Below are positions 41,709 through 53,945 of a DNA stretch of 64,000 nt, in pieces. The position numbers and the translations under genes were made by a program. The notes below the pieces were generated by a model that saw nothing but the letters and a program-made list of their open reading frames with translations, did no database searches and was not told the origin of the DNA. The first letter of the stretch is position 1. Every line of letters begins with the position of its first letter. Source of the stretch: Psettodes erumei (lineage: Eukaryota > Chordata > Actinopteri > Pleuronectiformes > Psettodidae); the NCBI GenBank assembly GCA_016785225.1, contig JAFBJZ010000838.1:186001-250000 (forward strand). The letters run 5' to 3'.

Positions 41709-43430
41709 TGTGTGTATCTATGTGCGATGGTAGATTCAAGCATGCTCCTTCCTTCTCTAGTGTTTCTACACAATTCCTTCATATCACATTTGTTTGAATT
41801 ATGTGAATCACCCTCAAAATTCACGTCATTCTTTCTCTAATTTAACATGTGTGTGTTGTCTCCATTCGAGGCCACAGCTCTTCCACCCACCCCCCCAACG
41901 CCAAGGTGCGTAGCAAGTGTAAGGGCCAGTACAAGTAATTACATTTGCATTATTGAAGCTGCTGCCTTAAATCAGCTGTACCTCCTTCACTCACCAGCCT
42001 CTTCCCTCTTGCTCTTATACCGAGACCACTGCGCTGCTCACGATCAAAACCTTCACAGGAAACGTTCTCGAATAAACTCTACGATTTCGGAACACCAGTA
42101 GTACGCAAAGTATTCCGCACCCGCTGCTACTCTGAAATACGTACAAGGTTAAAGAAGGAGTTTGAGTGGTATCTACGAGACAGATGAGCTTGGTCGTCTT
42201 CTGCTCCCGATGCTTCATTTGAGTCGACTTATGTGAGAAAGACTTGACTGATATGATTCCATATGCTGCCGTGGTATTAACAAAATGAACGTTAAAGGAC
42301 ACTTTTTATCCACTCGAGTTAGGCTGCATAAGAAGTAGATGTAAGGTTTTGAGAATGGAGAGGTTTTTAACTCAGGCGCTTACTTTTTTCTTCTTCCTCC
42401 CTCGACTGCCCCCTGTCTTGCACTTTTTCCTCCTCTATTGCGACTGCGCTCGCCGTGCTTCTCCCTCCTTTTCTCTTTTCTCCAATAAATCTTTCCCTGT
42501 TCCATTTCTTCATCCAACTCCATACACATCTCTCCCTTTATCAATCTCTCGCTCTTCCTCCTCCTCCCACCGTCTGTTTTCCATTTCACTGTCTATTTTC
42601 ATCAGTGTGGTGGTGCTAATGAGCCCAGACTTGACTAAGTGTTTTCAACCAGCTATTGTGCCTCCTCTGCTTTGTTTTGCTCCCTGGTTGGTTCGTATGT
42701 GTGCATTTTATTTTGTGACTGATTGTTGTTTAGTTAGTTAGATGGTTGTTTTTGTTTTTTCCTGAGACATATTTGTGATCAGGGTGAGATATTTGCTTTA
42801 TTTGCATTCTTTTGTTTTTCTGCATTCACATTTATCCAATTTCTGCAGGTTTTTCTCTTCTACCTTCACCTCACATGCTTCTCCCATTTCCTCACTTCTC
42901 TCCTCGTCCTGGTCCCAATCCCTCTCCCTTTCTCCTCTTCGCCTCCTTTTTTTTCTTTATATTTTTGTCCCATTTTCTATTTTCTGCCTCTGCCTGTTCC
43001 TCTTCCACTCATTTCCTCTCTTTGTCAAATCCAGTGTGTCGGATCTTTGATCAGCTGAGGCAACAGGAGGAAATCAACTCGCGCTCCTTCATTATTCATA
43101 CATGCTTCCTCTTCTCCTGCCATCTGTCCATCCACCACGTCTGACCCAGCAGCTAAGTGGAACTGCCCCGGTTCGTCCGCACGAGCGGCACCAGAAACAC
43201 ACGGCGTCCGCGTTTGTCTCTCCCAGCCAGGTGTCAACCTTCTTTCCCTCTTTGTTCTCTCGCTCTCTCTGTCCGTCCGCTGAGTCAATAGCTCCTCTTC
43301 ACCCCTCAGTCTATTCTATTAAAGACAACAATGGCAGCACGCTGGACTAAGATTGCCTCCTATTGTGGCACTGGATGTCTATCAGCAAGTTGGACAGAAC
43401 CGACACGACAATGCTGCGATGGTGTGTGTG

Positions 43431-43480
<50 letters not shown>

Positions 43481-46400
43481 AGGTCAAGATAAAGGGTGGA
43501 CAATAATGGACATGGTGCTGTAGAGAAGACTGAAGGACAGGGCAGTGATCTGTCAGTCTCAGGCGTGAGAGAGAAGCAGAAAGTGATTATATGAGAGAGA
43601 TGACAGGTTGTGATAAGGTGTGGACAAAGGTGGAGGCTATTACAGTTGTTCAGAGGTACAGGGGGGGGTCAGCCAGACTCCATTCTGTTGCATTGGATTT
43701 GTGTGAACGTATATGGCCCGCAGCTCGAGGGCAGCACACTTTAATGTGCACTAGCAGCGCGAGGAGGGAGGCGGTTCACGAGACTGAGACACCGCGGCGC
43801 AATTCATCCAACTGATGGCGAAGGTCGGAAGGTCGGGCCGGTGCCCGCACGGGGGCCGGGTAACCTAAATTCCTTTTTGATCAAAGTGTGCGCACAGCAC
43901 AGAGTGAGGCTGTGCTTAGACACTGCAGGGTTTGGAGCTAAATGCTAAATTGCTGCTGTTGCTTGTCATGCAACTTAGTTCAGTGTGCTAGCATGCTAAC
44001 ATTTGATAATTACCACTCACAACAACTGAGGCTGATGGACATTTGCAGGTATTAGGACAAAAATTCAAAGATGGCGGTGCTGTAGGAAACTGAGAAGATC
44101 AGGGCACAATTTATGAGTCATCTTAATCTGTTTATCAAACTTTATGGCAATCCATCTGATAGTTGTTGAGATATTTCACTTAAAATCTAAATTGTCCAGC
44201 TCATCGCTCTGCTAGAGGATTCATTGTGTGAGAAGCACGACTGTCTGTATCAGATCATGTGCCAATCCACTGAACAGATGGTGAGATACTTAACGTTAAG
44301 TGAAATTATTAGGATTCATCCTGTCAGCATCATGGATGATTATGAAAATACCAGTTGAGATATTTCAGGCTGGACCAAAGCTATAGTTTTGTCAGTTTCA
44401 GACTTGATGATGAGACAACGTGAAACAAAGTGCGACTTTCATAGACACCACAAAGCTTTACCTGACTCAGCACAGTTCTGTTCTGCAGACTTCCTTCATC
44501 CACTCTGCTGATTGTTGGATACTGAATGATGGATGCACAACAGTCATATACACACTGTAGGTTTCCATTCTTTCCTCTGTGCACAGTATGTGTATGTTTC
44601 TCCTGTGCCTGACAGATACACCACAGGAGCTACACGGTTGTAAAGAGAAAGAGGGAAGGTGATGTGAGAAAGGTGAGGGCAGGAAGCCAATTAGAACCCT
44701 GGTTACTCATATGCATGGCCAGATAAAAAAAAAAGAACCTCTGCCTGAATGAACCAGGTTTCTCTAATTCCTCAGCCCAATTACAGGAACTGTGTTTCTC
44801 ACAAATGTGACGTTTAAGAAATCAGGCCGCTGCAGAAAGCAGACTGTAACCTGCTGCTGTTAAGTCCACATCCCGTGGACAATTAAATCTGAAGAGAACA
44901 CAAAGAGCCAGACATCGTTTCAGATATATCATTATGCATGCTTCAAACTGGCTTATTTATAGTATTTTCCTTGTGAAGTGGCCCATTTACTCAGAAGTGG
45001 CCCCATCCTTATCGTTTTAGAGGAGCAAAAGCCTTCTTGTTGTACTACAAAGAACTACATGTAGTTATTCAACAAGTACTCTGAGTTTGTCTCAGAGTAT
45101 GAATACAGAAAGAAAGGCAAGCAACCTGCCCCTCTGACATGACCCCTAACACGATCAACGCCGCTTGTCTCCGCTAACAAGGTTTTCCTCCAGCAGAACG
45201 CCCCGCGCTCGTCTTTATGCTACGCAGGCGACTGTGCCCGCCTCAGCCTTTCTCCTCGGCAGTTGCTCCCGCCTCCATCTCCGCTGACCTGCGTGTAAGC
45301 CACCTCAGCTAACACGATGCCACTCAATCTGTGGGGGGGGGTGTTTACAGGCACGCCAATGAGGCTCGGACGACAGACAATACAAACACATATACAAACA
45401 TGCTGTCAAACGGCGTACACACACAGGCACACCAGCTGGCAGATCACTCCTCCTGTGTGTGTGTGTGTGTGTTGTGTGTCTCCCTGTGTGTAGGTGGTGG
45501 ATTGAGTGACAGCCCAAGGTGACGGCAGGGAACCCTTGGGGAAACCAGAACAGGACATGGTGTCTGGCTTGGTCTGGCTACCGTCTGCTAGACGTCGCTT
45601 CCTCGGACCCCTGTTCCCACTCAAGGGAGACCCCATCTCTTGCAGGCGCCGCGGAAAACAGATGGTTGCCTTGACAATGAGCGGACACGCTCCGATTGGC
45701 TGGCGCTGCGAGGGGAGGGGCTGGGGAGAGAGAGCTGCTGACCATTCAATCTGTGAGTGTTTTACATGATTCCAGTTCTGTTTATTTATTCTGTTGATGG
45801 CTTAACTGCAGAGTGGCTCACGTGAGCCAAATAACTGATCTGATCTGTGGAGCTTCTCCACTTCAAGGGCACACAGCATCTGGTTCAGTGCCAAATAATC
45901 TCCTTTGCCAGATCATCTGTTAAAACTTCCCTGCCAAAACTGAATACATATAAGTATCTTTCATGTTTTTAACTCTATGGCTATAAATCAGAGAGACTCT
46001 GAAGTGAGAGTAGAAGCTGGAGTCATCTGCCTTATGGATGACAATCAACAGTATGCATCATGCCACTGACTAGTGTGTCCCAAAAAAGGAAAGTCACACT
46101 TTTCATGTTGGTCCCCCACTACTGGTGGAAATATAATAAGTTAAGATCCCTGGGCAAAATTAAATTTCTCAAAGTTAGGTCCCATGCTGGAAAAATGCAT
46201 TTAAGAGCTCCTGCTGCAAAAGGCATATCTGCAGAATTAGCATAAAAGGCAGGTTCTCATCTACTGGCTTTAAAACTGAGAGCCCTTTGGGGGTGGGGGT
46301 TTGGGGGGGTGCTGGCAGAATAATGGACTTTCTCTTAAACTTTCTGACTTCATTTCCCTCCGTGGGCCTGGCAGGTGACACGCAGCTCGCTGGCTGGACG

Positions 46401-49400
46401 TGGACGGCGCAGGGCTGCTGGAGCACTGGGAGCACTTCCAGCTGTCTGCGCTGTAAAGCCCGACGACGATTAAATTACGACAGCTTTGACTGACTGTGCT
46501 AATATATTACGGTTTGGGATTAACGACGCACATTTAAATCAACAACACAATTTTGGGCAGAGATGACATTTCCACTTAAATTCACCGAAACGGCAGATAT
46601 GGAGCCATTATAACGAGTTACATTAGTCACGTTAGCCAGAGGCGCTGTCCAATTTAGCACAGTACAAGACTAATTGGCTGCTGAGGAGACGTTGGGGGTA
46701 AGGCGGGGGTCAACTGAAACAGAGCCGTGTCTTAAATGGTCCAACGTAACGATGAGCAGAAGTTCCATTTATTTATTTATGGGGGGGGGGTATTTTGCCA
46801 CCAACTCATGCTTAAAACCACTTGAGTGGAAAATCATGAACAATAATAAACATTATTACATTTGAACGTGGCCAATGTGTAGCTCTGGTAGATCAGCCAT
46901 GTTGGTTTTTTTTTATGGTGTCTGAACTGGATGTTGCAATGGCGGGCAGGCAGTTTGATGTGTAAATGAGCGGTGCAGAGTTGTGTTGTGTTTGTATACA
47001 CACAAAAACACACAACATGCACACACACACAATTTAACACTGCCTTAAAGATCATGCCAGGACAGAAGAATGGCTGTCACTGGGGGAGGGGGGGGCTGGA
47101 TGTCAGCCTAGACAACAGCTTCTATTTCAACAACAACACTGCACATACGCAAAATGTCCACAGCCGTTACTGCCGTGAACAGGGGCATCCGAGGCCGAAC
47201 GACAACATTTCACCGCCTGTGCGAACGTGTGTCGACTAACAAGAAAAGTTGGCTCATGCAAAATATTTCCTTCGGATTTTTGTCAACACAGACATTAGAG
47301 TTTCTTGGAATCAACTGATCTCCTAGCTTTTATCCCGTCCTGCTCCTTCGGAGGAGGAGGAGGAGGCTGCGACGCTGCCAATTGAAGCAGCTGCTCGTTA
47401 GAGAAGCCGCTTAAAGTGAATTGACAGCCACAACAGCCTGTTCTGTTTTAGGTGGGAGAGAAGCACGGCGGTGCAACACCAACACCAAAGCTAATGGCCA
47501 ATTTTCTGGATTAAAAAGATAAAGCGGGAAGAGAAAGGTTCAAAAGTATTTCCACTGTACACCAGGTAATTATAAAAAAATTGGGAGAAAAGCGCGGCAG
47601 CTGTGGTTCGTGGACGGATGGAAGAAAGAAAGTTTCCGTGTAGTGGGTTTTCAGATCTCCCGTTTATGAGTTTGTTTCTGCATCGTGATGCAATTAAATC
47701 CGTTACCCAAACAGAACAAGTGGACACCGGCGTGGCAGCAGATCCAGAGGAAAACACCGGGCACATGAGGTGCTTAAAAGGCAGCGAGCAAATGAAACTC
47801 TAACCACCTCCACCCTCCACCCTTCACCCCCGCCCCCCACCTCCAGCCCCTCAGTTAAGTGTTATAGTGCACGGTGGATGTGAGAGGGTTTGAGACGAGG
47901 TCAGAGCGAGGATCACCAACTAATTACAGCGCCGAGGCACTCAGCCTCCGTCAGATTGTTTATAATGCATTGGGGGGGTCGGGTTTCCCTGGTGCATTGC
48001 ACATAATTAGTTTGGCGCCAAGGTCACAAACAAACACAAGCGCGGGGACAGACCAAAGCGCACACAGTTCTTCTGTCTGTCTTCTCTCCTTGTGCCTCGC
48101 TCTCTCAGGGGCAACAAGGCACAGCATCTATTAATTTCTTAAATGAACAGCCGGCCAATTGATATTTATTGATGCTCACATTTTACGCTCCTTACTATTA
48201 ATTACCTCTAGTGCGGGGCGAGGCGACGTTTAAGTGTATTTTAATGCACCGATGTGCATTGATGATGATTCAACAAATTGAATGTGCAGAAGCTGTGGCC
48301 ATCTTTTCTCGCTTAAACTTCGCCTTGCCACCAAGATTCAGATTTACCCCTTCTGCCCATTTCTGTATCACAATAAGCATATTGGGGGATCAGTGTATTT
48401 ACAGACTAACTGCTGTGGCCATTCTCCTAAGTGTTATTTTAGATTTGGGTCACAGACCCGACAGCAAAGACTTGGCACATGCTTTTCAAACCATGCCAGA
48501 AAATGATTAGAGTGTAGCTGTACTTAAACGTGATGACAGAGAAATAACTCATAAAAATTATGAGCAACTCAAAAATATGGATGTTTTATAACGCAGAAAT
48601 GAGGTTTGCAGCCCATTTAGTGTCTCCAAAGGCAGAGAGTCTCCTCTGTCGCTCGGGGAATTTCTGCTTTAATCCACCGTACACAGAAATTGTAAAAAAA
48701 AAACCATATTTTTAAGGACGGCGGCAGAATCGAGGACGCTGAGTAACAGTGGTACCGTTCAGAGTGAATCCACCGCCAGCGCAGGCAGGCACGTTTGGAA
48801 TTGACAGATGGCTCAACCATGACCGCTGAGAGCAAGGTCGATTAGGAGAGCTGGTGGGCAAAAAGGCTTTGGGAAGAAATGATGAAACAAAATGAAGTTC
48901 GGCGCTGCGGACCGCGCGCAATTATCTGGTCTCCAGACGCTCGAGCCCGCTTCCGAATATGCAAGACAATCACATTTTCCTAAACCCACACAGACGAGCT
49001 CTGTCATACGAAAAGCTGTTAGAGAGGTCATGCGCGCTTTGCAACTGACCACCCGGACACACTGTGCCCAAGATTGATTATCTGTCGTGGGCCGTCACGC
49101 ACACATACGCTCATCACCGAGCAACACAACCCACGCCGTTTCTTCATATTGCATTTTTCATTAAGCTGTTTTTCACACCCAATTTACATTGTCAACTCAC
49201 AATGAAACTAAGCTTGTGGGAAGGCACAAGAAACCTACACGTGCTGTCACACACTGCATCTATGTCCATTTTTTTTGTTGTTTATTGTCCAACAAAGCCT
49301 GGACTTCATTGTTGGTCCCTCGGACTAATTGATCCAGATTATTGTCACCCACAGACTGTGTGAGACTGTGGGATTATGTTTCTCAATTATCATTTCAAAA

Positions 49401-52400
49401 ATAGTAAAAACAAATAGTACAGTGAGATGTCTTTTTGCTATGAGTTACAAGTGTTCACAACCGTCTTAACTGAAATGCGACGATGCCGCTTAAATTGAGT
49501 TAAAGACTCCGACAAGAGAAACACTCATCTCTGTTGAGACCGGATCAGCTCAGCCTACATCCACGCAAAAACAACAACAACAAAAAAAGTGTAAAAGACA
49601 GCAGACTACACGGAGGAGGGAGTCAGCAGGAGGCGGAGCATCTCCAGTATTTTCGGCATGAAAGGATATGTGGGTATTTTTGATCCAGCCTAGATCTTTG
49701 CATGGCCGTGCACGCGCGCTTACCTGGATGCCGTCCAGCAGTTTGCTCATGCACCAGAAGCTGTCAGCCTCGATGTTCCTCAGAGCCTCTTCCTGGAGAC
49801 TGGATACGTCAAAGTTCTCCACTTCCTCCTCTGGAGAAGAGAGAGCAGAGAGGGAGAGGGTGAGAAACAGGCAGCGCAGGAGACAGACGGCGAGAAACAG
49901 TGAGACAGGTGGAAGGAGACGGGGGGTGGGGGGGGAGTGAAGAGAGAGACACAAAGAGGCAACTCAAGCCCACGAGCACAGCGGGGGCTCCACCATTCAG
50001 ACAGGAGAGCGAGAGAGTCAGAGGTGTGTGGAGAGGACGAATTCAAAGGGGAGCGTGGGTGCAGTGGAGGAGGTGAGGATGATGGACCCCCCCCCCATTA
50101 TGAAAGAGAAGAGGGAACGGAGTGGCTGACAAAGTGGAGCATGGGAGTGAAGGAGATGGATTCACAAACTAAGACTAAGACTGAAGGAATGATGAACAGT
50201 GGGCTTTTCCATGGCTGCTTTGAACACCGAGGAAACATCACACTGTCTCCACGCACACACACACACACACACACACGCCTACTATTCATTGTGTCGACAC
50301 AGTGAATATATTTAACATAATTTCTACAGAAAACAAAAGAAATTATGCAAATTTTGCCTTTGAGCCTGCTGAAGTTATATTGCCACCCCAGAAACGCACC
50401 GCCAAAAGTTTCATACTTTCTCACGTAGTCTTATCTTATTTTCACTATATACCTATCATTTCATACTTTATTTGTTGTGGGTAATTGTTTTTGTGATTTC
50501 GGGCTTGCGTGTAAACAGGCGATTGTGAGGCGCGAGATAAAGAGGGAAGCGAGGTACAGGCGGGAGGATAAACGGCCTGTAAATAAGGAAAAGCTGAATT
50601 ACGGCCGCACGCGTCCTACAAGCTGCACAGCTGCCGACTGCACGGTGGAAACGATTTCCAAGCGGCACCGAGTCCTGAGCCGTCTCCAGCCGGGGACTTC
50701 AGCGACGGGTGTCGTCAGATGTCATTAATGGCAGCGGCGTGTGACGGACTGAAAAGGGGCTTTGACGGGCTTCTGACGAGCCACTGACAGCTGGCGGAGG
50801 GGAGATGGGACGAGACTGATTAACAATGATCTGGAGGGAGGGAGGAACAGAGGAAAGGGAAAGTGCTTACGTATGCCTGTGTGTGCGTGTGTGGCCTTAT
50901 TACCCAAAATTTAGTCCGTGTATGTATTTGTGTGAGCTTGTCGATTCCTAACGCACAATCAGGGCTTGGCAGCGCTGCTTGGTTTCCATGGCAACTGCGG
51001 TGGAATGTGGTCACGGCTGTAATGAGCATGCTCAGTCTGACCGACAGACGGACGGACGGACAGCTGGCAGCGGGCCGGGACCGCAGAGCCACCGAACAAC
51101 CGCTTGCATATCTGCACGTGTGCGCTCTCCTCGTCGCCTCACCTCAGCTTGACGTCAGGTTCGGGTGGACAGAAAGATGGACAGAGGTGCCACAGTCCTA
51201 TTGTGCTATCGCAGACCGGACCGATCCCGGTCCAGACGCGTGGAAATCTCATTTTGCTTTGCAGAGCAGCCAGATGTTTAATACCAGATATGGCAGTGGT
51301 CGGGGGTGGGTGGGGGTGAGTGCGTTGTGATTACACGCCGCCGCAGCTCATTCTAGCCACGACAGCGTGCGCTGCGAAAAGAAAAATGTAATAAAGCCAC
51401 GGGCTACACGTAACAGCCATTACTGGTGCAAATGTACAGCGATATAATCTAATGAAATCCATTTTTTGGAATGGATGAAGAAAAAAAAAATCAGTTTGCA
51501 ATGAGAGGTGTATTCAGAGAGCACGAGGTCAGCCACCGAAAGAATATCATGAGTCAGAGACATCTGATGGGATGAAAACTCACAATATTTCTCCTTAAAT
51601 TGAGGCCACAGCCAGAGTCAACTACAATCAGCTGGACCTAAATCTGGTGCTGGAGCGGCGTCTGCAACAGCGCAGAGACAAAAGAAGCTGCCGTCCGAGC
51701 AGTTTGAAGCCAGCATCTCATTTGATCGCCGCCTCCATGGCGACGCAGAGCCGGGCCTCGCTCGGAGCAACGCCACGGCTCCGGCCGTTTAATTCGGAGA
51801 CGAATTCACATAATTGTGAACAGGTCGACCGGCGGTCGGCGCGGTGTCGTTGCTGATTAGCAAGGCGGCCGGAGCGCCGCGGCTCTGGTGTTCTGCGGAG
51901 ACGCAGAGCGTCCCCAAGTCTCACATCAGTCTCTGTCTAAAGCCTCTGCTGTCGGGAGCGGCTCCAAACCCAGACCTTGACTCTGGAGCAGATTGGAAGG
52001 GACAGCTGCTTCCAGGAGTCCAGTGGTCGTGCTGGAATTCAGCATGGCTCATCACGATAACAAGGACACATTCGGGGGGGGACTCAAGATGGTGGCACTG
52101 ATGCAAACATCACTCACCAGAAACTTTCTCAACTATCCGTCATCCTCGAGGTCAGGTAGTCCAGAGGGAGGGGCTGCTGGGCTCACAAACAATAATGACC
52201 ACTACTCTGAAACTCACGATTACTTATTGATTCCTGAAACGCCATGCAAAGGTTTTCACTTTCGATCACGATTCACTTCAGGTGAAGAAAGTGCTAATTG
52301 CTTTCATAGCATCTGCGCCTCAATAGACAAACAATGAGGACCGGCTGACAGCACACATCTGGAACATGAACGCTTCACAAATCAGAGCCTGGGGAATTCC

Positions 52401-53377
52401 TGGAGGCACCAGACCACCAGAACCAAAATGATCCTCCGCCAAACAATATTCTCAAGCTGTCGGGACGGCAGGTCAGAGGCGGACTCACCTCCGTGGAAGA
52501 CGTCGCGCAGGACGCACACAATCAAAGATGCAGAGGCCTCTGAGGACGGGCGTTCAGTGATCGGCACAGAGCGCACACACACACCGCAAACCTGGAGGAC
52601 TGGCCGAGCACAGCAGCATCATCACAGCGTTTCTCTGATTCTGCTCAGGACGCCACAGAGAAAACAACACCACCTCCGACGCCTGAGGTGGAGGCAGAAT
52701 AACGTAGAACCGAACCGAAAAGATCGGCGCTGTTCCCCTCTGATACCTGTCGGATCAGCACATCTCAACACATACTGAGGAATTCTAACTTTTCTCCAAC
52801 AACCAGATTGGAGTGGAACTGTTTCTTCTCTTGACACAGTTTCAGCTCTGTCACTTCATGTCTCCTCTCGCCCCCCCCACTTCCCTCTGCTCGTCTCTCA
52901 GCTGGTACATCAGTGGTTTTCCTCTCTGCACTCCCTCCTCCTCCTCCCCCTTTCCTCAACTCTCCTCCTATTGGCTACGGTGCCAGTTTCCCGCCAGGCC
53001 CCAGGGCTCATTTCCTGTTTGTCCTGGCACGGGGGGGCGACTTGTCCGGAGAGACCGACGGCGTGGTCGCTGCCAGCTGTGAGCACTTGGCACAGCTTGG
53101 CCCGCGGAGCCGGGTTACACCTCCGGAGACCGAGCGCGGGCACAGTACGCACAACACGCACAAGCACACACTCACGCCAGCGCTGCCATCTGCTCTTTAC
53201 AACAACGGGCCACAAGGTAATGCGATGTAAGATGATAAACGAGCGAGCTCGGCCTGATGTAATCATAGAGCGCGTGCGTGTGCGTCTGTGCACACAGCAA
53301 ACGGCAATAAAAAACAGTTGTGTTTGACAACCTTCTGTTGGTTCAGATTAATCACGAGGACACCCGAGTTGCCGACT

Positions 53378-53415
<38 letters not shown>

Positions 53416-53883
53416 AAGAGCACACGACTGGTTTTAACAAGATTTCACCATCTAAAGTTTATAAGATCACAGGAAGCAGTGCAGTCGTTTCTCAGCATTT
53501 ATGGCGGCGGTTATGGTTTGATCTAATGAACCGAATGACTTCCAATTTGAATTTTACATTTCAGAGAATCCGAAGCATTCACACTCACACTTTCCACCTT
53601 GAGAACGACAAGCGAGGGAAGCAGCCAAAAGTCTGACGCACAGTAGCTGCTAGTCAGACATGTACAGTAACGCATCCGCCTCCCTGCTCCTGCACATGAC
53701 CCCCCCCAGCATCCCACCAGAAACACACACACACACCTGCACTCAGGTTGCAGCAACGGAAAACTGCGACTTCCCCCGCCGTGATAACGCTGAAGTTAAT
53801 GAGGGCTGAACATTTTCCAGAGAGGTGGCATTCTTACTGTTGGATAATTAAGAAGAGAGTCGACCTGGCAAACCAGGTGTTAT

Positions 53884-53945
<62 letters not shown>

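Larger units (their letters stand above)
40328..49723 (-). other. tbc1d22 intron (9.4 kb) between exons 2 and 3 of window
   Basis: Contains GT repeats (41117, 41667, 45454), GA repeats (41255-41345, 43435-43476), a 700-base C/T-rich region (about 42360-43030), a local duplication at 43470/43590, the best-preserved copy of a percomorph-type dispersed repeat (43970-44380), and AT-rich blocks with TAATTA sites near 46500-46680 and 48120-48210. No supported gene. Confidence 0.88.

Noticed and set aside
52910..53327. Overlapping ORFs in all three frames in a GC-rich stretch, with a CACAAG|GTAATG that looks like a plus-strand donor
   Set aside because: Openness in several frames at once points to composition. 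I found no matching acceptor or protein similarity.
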